Shown one piece after another: positions 17,105-25,954 of a stretch of DNA of 64,000 bases. Source of the stretch: Paenibacillus sp. HWE-109 (GTDB lineage Bacteria; Bacillota; Bacilli; Paenibacillales; NBRC-103111); the NCBI RefSeq assembly GCF_022163125.1, contig NZ_CP091881.1, positions 186,001 to 250,000 of the forward strand, given 5' to 3'. Each line of letters starts with the position of its first letter. The first letter of the stretch is position 1. The notes under the pieces are model-generated. The model saw only the letters and a program-made list of their open reading frames with translations, ran no database searches and was not told the origin of the DNA. The position numbers were made by a program, and so were the translations under genes.

Positions 17105-17162
17105 GACCCCCTTTTTAATATAAACTTTTGAACCCGGCCCCGTTGGCTGGGTTCCTTTTTTT
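17105..17162 (+). ncRNA. Candidate small RNA, copy 1 (about 58 nt, C-rich stretch plus terminator)
   Basis: A short transcription unit with no open reading frame: -10 box, then AAGACCCCCTTTTTAATA, then the terminator stem GAACCCGGCC-CCGTT-GGCTGGGTTC and seven T. Copy 2 at 37610-37668 has the stem GGACCTGGCC-CCGTT-GGCTAGGTCC. Both arms changed while pairing was kept, which supports a selected RNA structure. The unpaired ACCCCC stretch is complementary to Shine-Dalgarno sequences, so base pairing with ribosome binding sites is a plausible role. It could instead be an attenuated leader, but a second terminator separates it from the next gene. I do not recognise the family. Confidence 0.65.
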
Positions 17163-17186
17163 ATACATCCCAGTGCACCACAAATC

Positions 17187-17225
17187 AAAAAGATCACCCG
17201 AATCAATCTTCGGGTGATCTTTTTT
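17187..17225 (+). terminator. Strong hairpin terminator between small RNA copy 1 and the AT-rich genes
   Basis: A perfect 16-bp stem AAAAAGATCACCCGAA / TTCGGGTGATCTTTTT with a 6-nt loop, symmetrical enough to work in both directions. It insulates the gene at 17284 from upstream transcripts. Confidence 0.85.
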
Positions 17226-17283
17226 CTATAACCCCTAGTGGTTATGCTACCTTATAGATATAGTTAATTTAAGGAGAATAAAA

Positions 17284-17847
17284 ATGAGTCAATTTACATC
17301 TATCATATTAATTCAAGCTAATAGTAGTAAAGTAATTAAGAAAACTGTAAAGTTTTTGGAGTTAAAGAACACTTCTGCTTATCTTATTGAGACCAATCAA
17401 GGATGGGTCGCTGTTGCAGTGGAAAACCAAGATCAATATGGAGGTATACTAGCTAGTCATATTGCTAAAGAACTTCAAACAAATGTGATAAACTTTATGG
17501 GATCAACGGATTACGGTTGGAAGTACGAGTTGTTTAATTGTAAGGATAGAAAGGGAAGTTTTGAAATTGATTACGATAAGAATCCTTATTACACTAATGA
17601 AGAACTAGTGTTGGCTAATTTTGAATTTTTTGAAGAGCTGCCAATAGAAAAAATGTCATTTACAAAAATGAAAGAGATCTTATATCAAGCAGTTTATGAG
17701 GAAGAACGTATTTTAGAGGTATTAGATCTATTTATAAATACCTTGCGAATCGAGAAGTTGGTGGGTTTTTCATTCGAAGCACTTTCAAATGACAGTATTG
17801 TAAAAGATGATATTGTTTATATAGGTTCAAAGGAAGATAAAAAATAA
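17284..17847 (+). CDS. Unknown protein, AT-rich, first of a pair
   Basis: A 187-residue soluble protein of no family I recognise. ATG at 17284 follows TTAAGGAG. It has no signal peptide or membrane segment. The first half looks alpha/beta, and the segment YGWKYELFNCKDRKG is aromatic-rich; the C-terminal half is helical and acidic (ILYQAVYEEERILEVLDLF). The DNA is clearly richer in A and T than the flanking genes, and rare codons such as ATA and AGA are common, as for recently acquired genes. It precedes a second unknown gene by 38 bp. Immunity-type or defence roles are possible for such pairs but nothing in the sequence proves this. Confidence 0.75.
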   Translation: MSQFTSIILIQANSSKVIKKTVKFLELKNTSAYLIETNQGWVAVAVENQDQYGGILASHIAKELQTNVINFMGSTDYGWKYELFNCKDRKGSFEIDYDKNPYYTNEELVLANFEFFEELPIEKMSFTKMKEILYQAVYEEERILEVLDLFINTLRIEKLVGFSFEALSNDSIVKDDIVYIGSKEDKK

Positions 17848-17885
17848 ATCTTAATAAAACAGTACTTAATAGTCTTTGTGAAACA

Positions 17886-18503
17886 ATGGAGAGTTTTGGT
17901 TATCAGTATAGCAAGCATTCAGGACTTTCAGGGGATATTGCGTTTCTTAAAGAAGTTAGCGGTTTTGATGTTGGCCTTCTCATATATTTTCATGGAAAAT
18001 CGATCTCAGCCGGATTAAAAACGTGCATAGACGATAAATCATTAGATTATCTCGTTGACGGTTCCAATATGTCTAGAAATTTTGACAATCAGATTGAACT
18101 AGAAGTTTTTTTGGAGGACATAAAATCAAAGTTTGTTTCCCACGGTGATAATTATATCAAGCAGAGAGTTTTGGAAAACTTTGATCCTCATCATATCTAT
18201 ACTTCAATGATGGATGAGTATCTCAAAAAGCATAACTACTATAGAAAAAGTTCAGATAGTAATCTGCTTGTTGGAGGTAAGGTAGTTTATAGTAAGGAAG
18301 ATGAAGAAATTATATTTGATCACGGGGCTCTTTACACCTGTATATCATGCAAAGTTAAAACAAAAAGAGCAAATTTACATGAGACGTGTTTGAGTTATGA
18401 AGATCGTAACTGGTTGTTATTTTTGAATGAGAAGGAGTACGTTGAGAAAATCATGATTTTTCACAAGATATTAGAATCAAAAGTTTTGAATTCTTTGACA
18501 TGA
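17886..18503 (+). CDS. Unknown protein with a Cys-x2-Cys motif, second of an AT-rich pair
   Basis: A 205-residue soluble protein that I do not recognise. Near the C terminus, YTCISCKVKTKRANLHETC contains C-x2-C and a later cysteine, which might bind a metal. The start at 17886 is uncertain: there is no clear Shine-Dalgarno sequence, and the frame is open upstream to the end of the preceding gene, but without an ATG. Low-GC composition matches gene 17284 and differs from the nucleotidyltransferase that follows, so the two were probably gained together. Confidence 0.65.
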   Translation: MESFGYQYSKHSGLSGDIAFLKEVSGFDVGLLIYFHGKSISAGLKTCIDDKSLDYLVDGSNMSRNFDNQIELEVFLEDIKSKFVSHGDNYIKQRVLENFDPHHIYTSMMDEYLKKHNYYRKSSDSNLLVGGKVVYSKEDEEIIFDHGALYTCISCKVKTKRANLHETCLSYEDRNWLLFLNEKEYVEKIMIFHKILESKVLNSLT

Positions 18504-18569
18504 CATTTAGAAAAAGATATGATGGCGTAATACCCATTTTCATGGGTCCCAATATTAGGAGTGTTTACA

Positions 18570-19364
18570 ATGAAGTTACCAGGTCACGAACAGTTTATCG
18601 AGCGTGTAAAAGAACAAGTTGCGCAGGACCATCGCCTAGTTGGATTGCTTGGTGGAGGTTCCATGTTGACGGGCTCCATGGATGAATACAGTGATTTAGA
18701 TTTTATTGTGGTCTATGACCCTGCTCATCAAGAAGAAATCATGGAGCAGCGATTGACGCTTGTAGGAAGTTTTGGCAACTTGCTTTCCGCATTCACAGGT
18801 GAACATGTCGGAGAACCAAGGTTGGTTATTTGCTTATACGGTCCAACTGCCCTACATGTTGATATTAAGTTGCTTTCCCCCGCAGAGCTTAAAGAAAGAG
18901 TAGAGGATCCTCTCGTTCTTTGGGAGAGAGACAGGGAGATGAGCACGATTCTTGAGCAAACGACTCCCGACTTCCCTTACCCTGATCCTCAGTGGATTGA
19001 AGATCGATTTTGGGTCTGGGTCCACTACGGAGCTGCCAAGCTAGGCAGAGGCGAATTATTTGAATGTATAGATATGATTACTTTTTTACGAGGGACGGTA
19101 TTAGGACCATTGATTCTTGTTGAAAATGGGCAGCTCCCACGAGGTGTGAGGAAACTGGAACAGCAAGCTCTGGGCGCAATTACGGAACTTGAAGAAACGG
19201 TCCCCTCGCACAATGCCGAGAGCTGTTACAACGCTATGCAGGCAAGCATCCGCATCTATCAACGACTTCGTCAAAACCTCACTCATTTGATGCATAAAAA
19301 AGAAGCTGAGCAAGTATCCGTTGCCTACCTTAACCAAGTTTATAACTCGTTATCGACCAAATAA
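18570..19364 (+). CDS. Nucleotidyltransferase-fold protein
   Basis: A 264-residue protein of the polymerase-beta-like nucleotidyltransferase superfamily. The N-terminal domain has the signature LLGGGSMLTGSMDEYSDLDF, with GGS and the DLD pair that bind metal and nucleotide. The C-terminal part is helical. Aminoglycoside adenylyltransferases share this layout, but the substrate cannot be told and a resistance role should not be assumed. I chose ATG at 18570 (MKLPGHEQF) because TAGGAGTG at 18556-18563 fits it; GTG at 18561 lies inside that site. A small palindrome, ACCCATTTTCATGGGT, occurs about 20 bp upstream. Confidence 0.85.
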   Translation: MKLPGHEQFIERVKEQVAQDHRLVGLLGGGSMLTGSMDEYSDLDFIVVYDPAHQEEIMEQRLTLVGSFGNLLSAFTGEHVGEPRLVICLYGPTALHVDIKLLSPAELKERVEDPLVLWERDREMSTILEQTTPDFPYPDPQWIEDRFWVWVHYGAAKLGRGELFECIDMITFLRGTVLGPLILVENGQLPRGVRKLEQQALGAITELEETVPSHNAESCYNAMQASIRIYQRLRQNLTHLMHKKEAEQVSVAYLNQVYNSLSTK

Positions 19365-19411
19365 ATAGACTGCGCCCATAAGGGAAAAGCCGTTTTGGCT
19401 AGTCTCTCGAA

Positions 19412-19458
19412 CAAGGCTTCCAGAGCCACCTGGTAAGGTGGAAGTGGAAGCTTTTTTC
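19412..19458 (+). terminator. Terminator after the nucleotidyltransferase gene
   Basis: The outer arms AAGGCTTCC / GGAAGCTTTTTT enclose CCACC-tggtaa-GGTGG. From 19459 to 19634 I see only the ribosome binding site of the next gene. Confidence 0.75.
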
Positions 19459-19634
19459 CAAAGAATTTATATGTGTTGGACTGAGCGAGGAGTTATCCTA
19501 GCAACTTCAAAAAAAACATAGTTCAGCCCCAACATCGTACTTTTAGATAAAAAATCATTCTCCACGTCAAAGACACCCCCAACAAAAACAACTATATTGA
19601 AGGAGAGATAATCAATAAGGAGTGTTGGGCAGCG

Positions 19635-20645
19635 GTGAAAAATACAAAGGTCGTATTTCAGGGTCCATGGCAAGTGGAGACGGTTCAGGAGATATTTTCG
19701 CAGGAGATAGGTCCGCAGGAAGTGTTGGTCAAGAAGCTGTACACGCTAATCAGTCCAGGTACGGAGCTAGCGATGCTTTCAGGGAATGAAGCCTGGTTTC
19801 AGATGCCCGGCATTCCAGGCTATGCGGCAGTCAGCGAAATTGTGGAAGTCGGGGAAGGCGTGCCCTCTTATGAAGAGGGCGATATTATTTTCCATTATGG
19901 GAATCACGCCAAGTATGAGGTTACGGGGACAAACGGAACGTTTCTGAAGGTTCCCAAGAGTTTGAACTTGCAGTGGGTGCCCTTTACACGCATGGCGACG
20001 GTGGCAACAACGGCGATTCGGGTTTCGAATATTGAGTTTGGCGATTATGTAAGCGTCACCGGGCTAGGCCTCATCGGCAATATGGCTGCTCAATTGGCGC
20101 AGGCGCAAGGCGCGACGGTGATTGGCATTGATTTATCGGAGGAGCGGCTGCGCATTGCCAAACAGTCCGGTTTGCACGTTGCCATCAACGGGAAAGACCG
20201 CAACGTAAAGGAGAAAATAGCCGAGATTACACAGGCGAAGGGTGTTTCTACTCATATTGAGGCTACCGGTGTGCCCCAGGTTGCGGTGGAGAGCCTTGCG
20301 TACATCGGCAAACTAGGTGAGATCATATTTCTGGGCAGTCCTCGAGGCGAGTATCAGACAGACATCACGGATGTGCTGAATTACTGCCATCTGTATAACC
20401 GTGGCTGCATCACGTTCAAAGGGGCGCATGAATGGCGCTATCCAGTTGAGCCTAATGAATTCGTGAAACATTCTTTAGTCCGAAATTCGACGATTGTCTT
20501 CGAGTTGATGAAGCATAATAGGCTGCAAATCGCTCCGCTGATCAGCCATGTTCTGGAGCCGAAACAAGCCAAGGAGGCTTATGAGGGGTTAAAGGTAAAC
20601 AAGGATCAATACAGCGGCGTATTATTTGATTGGAGTACGGTATAG
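19635..20645 (+). CDS. Medium-chain dehydrogenase/reductase (zinc-ADH-like), zinc ligands not evident
   Basis: NAD(P)-dependent oxidoreductase of 336 residues. An N-terminal GroES-like domain (about 20-120, LISPGTELAMLSG) and a Rossmann domain (VTGLGLIGNMAAQLAQAQGA) are clear. The usual catalytic-zinc Cys and GHE motifs and the four-cysteine structural zinc lobe are not seen, so it may act without zinc. The start is GTG at 19635, with AAGGAG 11 bp upstream. It probably forms a unit with the AraC gene downstream (75 bp gap). The regulator's sugar-type domain suggests a polyol or sugar substrate, but that is inference. Confidence 0.85.
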   Translation: MKNTKVVFQGPWQVETVQEIFSQEIGPQEVLVKKLYTLISPGTELAMLSGNEAWFQMPGIPGYAAVSEIVEVGEGVPSYEEGDIIFHYGNHAKYEVTGTNGTFLKVPKSLNLQWVPFTRMATVATTAIRVSNIEFGDYVSVTGLGLIGNMAAQLAQAQGATVIGIDLSEERLRIAKQSGLHVAINGKDRNVKEKIAEITQAKGVSTHIEATGVPQVAVESLAYIGKLGEIIFLGSPRGEYQTDITDVLNYCHLYNRGCITFKGAHEWRYPVEPNEFVKHSLVRNSTIVFELMKHNRLQIAPLISHVLEPKQAKEAYEGLKVNKDQYSGVLFDWSTV

Positions 20646-20720
20646 GCTTCCGTTATACTGAGAATAGAAATGACAAGCGAGGCATTGAGCCATGATGCTG
20701 CCAGAGAGAGGGAGGAATGT

Positions 20721-21599
20721 ATGGAGACTTGGATGAATGAGCTGTCCCCTTGGGTCAGGATGGTCAAGATCCATAAATCAGTATCTCTGGCAGGAAAATG
20801 GATGGACTATGACCATGTCTATACGTATATCGAGCAAGGGGAAGCCGAGTTTTTCATGGATGGCATTACGTATCAGGTTCAGGAGGGGGACGTCTTGCTG
20901 ATGCCCCCTTTTTTGACGCATCTGATTCGTTCGACGTCGCCGGAGCCGTTGATTCAGTATATTGTTCATTTTGATTTATTTTATGAGGAACAACGGAGTT
21001 TATGGAAGGATCAGTCGATTACAGCTGAACGAAATGTGGTGGCCCCGAATGAGATGAAGTTCTCTTCCAAGCTGCCAATCGCTCATTTATCAGCAACGGA
21101 CCGAATGGAGCTCAAGAAACGGTTTCTGATTCTGCATCAGGAATTTCTCGCCCAAAGACCTGGGTATCCCCTGATCACCAAAGCGATCTGCTTAGAATTA
21201 TTGGTTTTATTCTTGCGGGCTCAGGCAGGCGTCAATGGGAAAGAGGGCAAGGTCACCAAAGGCTGGGTGTTTATTGAGCATACGATAAAATACATCAATG
21301 AGAATTTCGCTAACCCTGAGCTCGATAATGCGTCGATTAGCAGCCATGCGGGGGTTTCAACGAATCACCTGTCCTTTCTATTCAAGGATCAATTAGGTAT
21401 GACGATTCATCAATATTTGACGCATACCCGGATTGAGCAAGCCAAGATTCGGATTATGGCTGGTGATCAAACCTTAACAGCTATCGCGGAACAGGTGGGT
21501 TATTCCAGCATTTATCTTTTTAGCCGATCTTTCAAGGCGCATGTTGGCGTGATGCCTAGCATGTTCATGGCGATGAACGCGGACATACGCAAGCATTAA
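20721..21599 (+). CDS. AraC-family transcriptional regulator with cupin sensor
   Basis: A 292-residue regulator. An N-terminal cupin-like ligand domain (about 15-130, with YIEQGEAEFFMDG and EGDVLLMPPFLTH) is followed by two helix-turn-helix motifs at the C terminus (SSHAGVSTNHLSFLFKDQLG and AIAEQVGYSSIYLFSRSFK). ATG at 20721 was chosen because GAGGGAGGAATGT directly precedes it; the longer form from 20670 lacks a site. It follows the MDR dehydrogenase on the same strand and may control it. The effector is unknown. Confidence 0.9.
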   Translation: METWMNELSPWVRMVKIHKSVSLAGKWMDYDHVYTYIEQGEAEFFMDGITYQVQEGDVLLMPPFLTHLIRSTSPEPLIQYIVHFDLFYEEQRSLWKDQSITAERNVVAPNEMKFSSKLPIAHLSATDRMELKKRFLILHQEFLAQRPGYPLITKAICLELLVLFLRAQAGVNGKEGKVTKGWVFIEHTIKYINENFANPELDNASISSHAGVSTNHLSFLFKDQLGMTIHQYLTHTRIEQAKIRIMAGDQTLTAIAEQVGYSSIYLFSRSFKAHVGVMPSMFMAMNADIRKH

Positions 21600-21646
21600 G
21601 CGCGCATGCTGCTCGAAACGCCGCAACCAGGTCCATCGCCAAATCC

Positions 21647-22801
21647 TCACTTCATTGCTGTCATTTGCTTATGCATGCGTGCGATGCGTTCGCTCGGCTG
21701 CAAGTTCAGCCCATCTCGCAGCGCAGCCTCTATTTTGCCATATTGAAGCAAAAAAGCAGATCTGTCCTTTTTGCGCAAATAATGCTCCAAAATTTGCTCC
21801 TGTACGTCCTCATCATAAGGGAAGTCGTTCCCCAAACGATGCAGCAGTTCTATGGCGCTGCTAGCTTTATCCAACTGTTTGTAGAATTGAGAAAGCGCCT
21901 TGGCGGTGTCCGCAAATTTACGTTGCAATCGCTCACGCAGCGGCTCGCACCAACGGTAATCTTTGCCCCCAAACAACCCCCCTTTATAAACGCTCACAGC
22001 CTGTTCAAGGCGTTCAATCTGAATGTTTGGTTGATGATCAGTTAATCCCAATAATTCTACGGCGTTATCAGCCGCTTGCTCGAAGGTAAGCCAATCACAC
22101 TTCACTTGTTCCCCGAGAGTCATACGGTAGCTGCCTCGTTGGGAGTGCCACTGCGCAGGAAATGCAGACTCGGTTAATGTTTTCTTCAGGCGGTGCACGC
22201 AGGTGTGCAGATTCTGTTCCGCTTTAACGGGTTCATTGTCAGGCCAAAGCTGTTCGCATAGCACCCATTTGGATACATGGTTATCCGCATGTGCCAGCAT
22301 GTAAGCGAATAGCTCTTCGGCTTTGGCGGTTTGAAAACGAAGGGGCTTTTCCTGACCGGCTGGGTATACTTCAAAGCCCCCCAAGCCAGTGATATGCGCA
22401 ACCGTTGTGTCCGTTTTCGGGGGCGCTGTTTGAAGGGGGGAGAGCCGCTTTTTGAGCTTTTGCACGGCCCGGATGAGATCATCCGTATCCACCGGTTTGA
22501 GCAAGTAATCGATCGCATTCGCTCGGAAGGCTTGCAAGGCATACTCGTTATAAGCGGTCACCATAATAACTTCCATCGCAGGATACGTCTGGGTAAGCTC
22601 AGAAGCCAATTGGAGGCCATTCATACCCGGCATCTCTATATCCAGAAAGGCGGCATCGAAGTGTTCTTTGCTTGCAGCAGCCAGCGCTTCCGATGGTTTA
22701 GTATAGAGACCAGAAACTTGCAGGTCGGTATGTTTCTCAAGAAGCAGGCGCAGCCTTTGCAGAGCGGGCTGTTCATCATCTACGAGCATGACAGTATACA
22801 T
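21647..22801 (-). CDS. Response regulator with SARP-type (BTAD) output domain
   Basis: A 384-residue regulator. The receiver (about 1-120) has acidic residues D8/D9, phospho-acceptor D54 in FLDIEMPGMNG, and Lys in LLKPVDTDD. A winged helix (about 135-235; SKWVLCEQLWPDNEPVKAEQ) and a C-terminal bacterial transcriptional activator domain of helical repeats (about 245-380) follow. The layout is receiver plus SARP-like DNA-binding module. ATG at 22801 is followed 24 bp upstream by the end of the hybrid kinase gene, so the two form a two-component pair in one transcript. Confidence 0.92.
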   Translation of the reverse strand: MYTVMLVDDEQPALQRLRLLLEKHTDLQVSGLYTKPSEALAAASKEHFDAAFLDIEMPGMNGLQLASELTQTYPAMEVIMVTAYNEYALQAFRANAIDYLLKPVDTDDLIRAVQKLKKRLSPLQTAPPKTDTTVAHITGLGGFEVYPAGQEKPLRFQTAKAEELFAYMLAHADNHVSKWVLCEQLWPDNEPVKAEQNLHTCVHRLKKTLTESAFPAQWHSQRGSYRMTLGEQVKCDWLTFEQAADNAVELLGLTDHQPNIQIERLEQAVSVYKGGLFGGKDYRWCEPLRERLQRKFADTAKALSQFYKQLDKASSAIELLHRLGNDFPYDEDVQEQILEHYLRKKDRSAFLLQYGKIEAALRDGLNLQPSERIARMHKQMTAMK

Positions 22802-22825
22802 GGGGGTTCACCTCGTCTTTCCAAT

Positions 22826-25800
22826 TTATGCATTCGTGATAATGCGGAAGCTAACTTTGGTTCCGATGCCTGGTCGGCTGAACATGTGCAGCCCTTCTCC
22901 ATATTTGTGCACGAGCCTGCGATGAATGTTCGTAAGCCCGATGCCTTGACGTTGTTCGGGGGAAGATGTTCGTTGGTTGATAAAATCGGCAAAGCTGTCA
23001 CAAGCTGCAGGCAGTCCAATCCCATTATCCTCTACGATCACATGAATGTAATTTTCTTCTAGGGCGATGCGAATGGTAAGAAGGCCGCCATCTTCGTGCT
23101 TCATGATGCCATGCCGCACCGCATTTTCAACAATAGGCTGGATGGTCATGGTTGGAATATGTTGTTGGACCGCTTGCTTATCGCATTCCAAGTGGAACTG
23201 CAGTCTGTCACCGAATCGGGCTTGTTCAATAAATAAGTAAGCTTGGACCAGTTCCAGCTCTTGTTCCAGCGTCACGGTTTGCTCACGGTTATGAAAGTCA
23301 AAGCTGCTTCTTAAATAATAACTTAATCGCGTAAGCAGCCGCTGTGTCTTGTGCAGGTCGGTATCACTTACGGCTAATATCGTATTCAGCGTATTAAATA
23401 GAAAATGCGGCTTAATTTGCGCTTGCAGCAGAGCTAGCTCGGAGGCAACGGTCTCGCTCGCCGACTTCTTCATCGCCAGCAGCGTGCGAATGCGAGTGCG
23501 AAGCTCTCGTGCATCGACAGGTTTGCCCAGGAAGTCATTGGCCCCTGCCTCAAAGCCGGCAAGCATATCCTCGGGGCGGCTGCGAGCGGTTAGCAGCAGG
23601 ACGGGAAGTTCAGACAATGACCACCTTTCCCGGATGTTCTTGCAGACGTCAAGGCCTGATAATCCAGGCATCATTAGATCTAGAATGACCAAATCATAGT
23701 GACCTTCCTTATTCGCTAATTGCCGCAAGGCTAGTTCGCCATTTTCGACGGAGGTGACGGACATGCGATCAATGGACAGCAAGTTTTCGAGCACTTTTCT
23801 ATTCGTAGGATCGTCATCCACAACGAGGATGGAGGCCGTGGAGCTGTCTGCCGTCAATGGCCACTCTGATCCCCATAAGGCTGTTTCTGAAGCTGATTCG
23901 ATGGGAGAAGCAGCAGGAATCCTATTTTCGGCGGCTTGCAAGGAAGAGCTCAGTTGTGCATCAGCAACAGGCAAGGAGAAAGTAAAGGTGGAACCTGCGC
24001 CCAACTGGGATTCCACGGTTATCGTGCCTCCATGCAGCTCTAATAATTTGCGGGTAATGCTGAGTCCAAGTCCGATACCGCTGTATTCGCCTGGGCTTAA
24101 CTGTTCATAGGGGGCAAAGATAGCCGCTTGCCGCTCGGCAGCGATGCCGATGCCTGTGTCAAAGACAGAGACATAAATCGATTCGTCTCTATGCTCAGCG
24201 GAAATTCGAATGACTCCTGCGGCTGTGAATTTAAGCGCATTGCCAACCAAATTCGATAAAATTTGGACCAATCGGTCTTCATCAACTTGCAGGAGCGGAA
24301 GGTCGCCCGGAATATCTTGCAGCAGTTGAATCGGCTTGTTTGCTGCCAAAGATTGATGGACATGAAAGACATGCTGGACAATAGGCGCAAGAGCCAGAGG
24401 ACGCGGTCGAAGGATTAACTCTCCATGACGAATTCGCGACATATCCAAAATGTCATTGATTAAACGAGCCAGCCTTTGTCCTGTTGCGACAATCAGGGAG
24501 GTGTTGCTCCGTTGTTCCGCATTCATGGGACCCGCAGCACCATCAAGCAAAGATTGCGATAAATTAATGATCCCATGCAGCGGTGTCCTCATTTCGTGGG
24601 ACGTATTGGCCAGAAATTCGTCTTTCTGCTGATCCGCAGCAAGCAATTGGCCAGAGAGCTTTTCGACAGATTCGAAAGTTTCGGTCAACCGGCTCGAGAG
24701 CAGCAAAACCTGCGAATATAAGGCAGTTGCAACTGGAATGGGCAGCAGTAGGGATACGTGTGTGTTGCCAAGCACTTGCAGTCGATAGAGAATCGCCAGC
24801 ACTAGGATGGACATGGCCCCAATCATCATATAGACAGCCCCTTCTTCGCGTTTGATTGCACCAACCAGCATGACGCCGACAATAAACAGGAGAGTTAAGC
24901 TAGTTAACCCGATAGAAAAGGATTCTATTGCAGAAAATAGGGTCATCGGTGTTACCGATATGTAAATCAGTCTGAGGACAATGCCAACGAAGATCATGTT
25001 CGTGAAATAAGCAAAGCCCTTATGAAGACGATGAGTTACTGTGATTTGGGTATAGCGCAAAAGAAAAAACTCACCAAAAATCCCTGAGAGGTATTGGACT
25101 CTCAAAAATACGGGATAAGGTAAACTCGGCATGAGCAGCGTCAGCAGCTTTTCACCTTGGGTAAGGGAAAATAGACAGCAGGCTAGACCGAATAAACCCA
25201 AATATAGCCAAGGCAGTTCTTTGCGGCGAAGCGGGTGAAGCGCAAGCAAGTAAATCCCTAGAAGCAGCAGGCCAGCGGAAATAGCTGTATCGCGCAGCAG
25301 ACTGCGCTCCCGCAAGGTCTGAATGCTTTCCTGGCTTCCCATCAGAATAGAATGGGTAATCCCACCGACAAAATATTCGTAATTCGCGACCTGGATAACA
25401 ATTTCTGCCGTATCGCCAACCGTAGAAAAGTAACGTACATAAGGGGCATTGAAAGTAGTCGTAGCGGCCAGACTGGTACCCGGCTGGCCGCTTCCTCCAA
25501 TTTTGGAACCGTTGATGTACAAGCTGTGTGACGATTTAATATTGTTGACTTTGATGCCATAGAGGGTAGGTGTTTCACCGTCTGAAGGCGCTAAACGAAT
25601 GTGCAGGCGAAAGGTCGCATACCCTTTGGCTGAGCGCGCCGAGCTGAAATCTTGCTGTTTGTCCCAGCGATGAGGGACGAGTGCATATTCAGGCGCAGAT
25701 GTTCCGTTCGCATTCAACTGAAAATCCGCAGGCAGTAACATCTGATTCGGATAATACTCCCACTGACCATCCAGAGCAACGATATTATCGAGTGCACGGC

Positions 25801-25942
25801 TCGCTTTCGTAAGATCAAGGATGCCTTGAGCGGCAATCGGTCCTTTGCGGTCAGAGGCGGTTAACTGCGATGTATAGTAGCCAACGGCTATAATAAGCAG
25901 CAGGCATATCATGACGATGGAGAAACGAAACGTTTTGTTCAT
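22826..25942 (-). CDS. Hybrid sensor kinase: 7TMR-DISM, HisKA-HATPase, receiver, then LytS-type kinase core
   Basis: A 1038-residue membrane protein. Order: signal anchor (about 5-25); extracellular carbohydrate-binding-like domain (about 40-190); seven transmembrane helices (about 205-400) of the 7TMR-DISM type; HisKA with the phospho-His in NTSHEMRTPLHG; HATPase; receiver (SILVVDDDPTNRKVL, acceptor Asp in LVILDLMMPG); then a second kinase core of the LytS/YesM type (LQAQIKPHFLFNTLNTI and VEDNGIGLP). Two unrelated kinase cores in one chain is unusual. I chose ATG at 25942 because GGGGAG fits it with 7-nt spacing; TTG at 25948 is too close. CorA lies 12 bp upstream and the SARP-type regulator 24 bp downstream. 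Confidence 0.92.
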   Translation of the reverse strand: MNKTFRFSIVMICLLLIIAVGYYTSQLTASDRKGPIAAQGILDLTKASRALDNIVALDGQWEYYPNQMLLPADFQLNANGTSAPEYALVPHRWDKQQDFSSARSAKGYATFRLHIRLAPSDGETPTLYGIKVNNIKSSHSLYINGSKIGGSGQPGTSLAATTTFNAPYVRYFSTVGDTAEIVIQVANYEYFVGGITHSILMGSQESIQTLRERSLLRDTAISAGLLLLGIYLLALHPLRRKELPWLYLGLFGLACCLFSLTQGEKLLTLLMPSLPYPVFLRVQYLSGIFGEFFLLRYTQITVTHRLHKGFAYFTNMIFVGIVLRLIYISVTPMTLFSAIESFSIGLTSLTLLFIVGVMLVGAIKREEGAVYMMIGAMSILVLAILYRLQVLGNTHVSLLLPIPVATALYSQVLLLSSRLTETFESVEKLSGQLLAADQQKDEFLANTSHEMRTPLHGIINLSQSLLDGAAGPMNAEQRSNTSLIVATGQRLARLINDILDMSRIRHGELILRPRPLALAPIVQHVFHVHQSLAANKPIQLLQDIPGDLPLLQVDEDRLVQILSNLVGNALKFTAAGVIRISAEHRDESIYVSVFDTGIGIAAERQAAIFAPYEQLSPGEYSGIGLGLSITRKLLELHGGTITVESQLGAGSTFTFSLPVADAQLSSSLQAAENRIPAASPIESASETALWGSEWPLTADSSTASILVVDDDPTNRKVLENLLSIDRMSVTSVENGELALRQLANKEGHYDLVILDLMMPGLSGLDVCKNIRERWSLSELPVLLLTARSRPEDMLAGFEAGANDFLGKPVDARELRTRIRTLLAMKKSASETVASELALLQAQIKPHFLFNTLNTILAVSDTDLHKTQRLLTRLSYYLRSSFDFHNREQTVTLEQELELVQAYLFIEQARFGDRLQFHLECDKQAVQQHIPTMTIQPIVENAVRHGIMKHEDGGLLTIRIALEENYIHVIVEDNGIGLPAACDSFADFINQRTSSPEQRQGIGLTNIHRRLVHKYGEGLHMFSRPGIGTKVSFRIITNA

Positions 25943-25954
25943 AGCCAATCTCCC

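Noticed and set aside
17105..17162. Small RNA copy 1 as an attenuator leader for the gene at 17284
   Set aside because: A separate strong terminator (17187-17225) lies between them, and copy 2 is followed by an independent sigma-D-like promoter. Kept only as an alternative.
18532..18548. ACCCATTTTCATGGGT hairpin before the nucleotidyltransferase as a terminator or operator
   Set aside because: Only six base pairs and no T run; too little to call a feature.
18570..19364. Nucleotidyltransferase as an aminoglycoside-resistance gene
   Set aside because: The fold is shared by many unrelated enzymes; nothing in the rest of the protein or neighbourhood supports an antibiotic substrate.
22331..23062. 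243-codon frame on the plus strand opposite the SARP regulator and hybrid kinase
   Set aside because: It is antisense to two clear domain-bearing proteins, has no ribosome binding site, and its composition mirrors the real genes.
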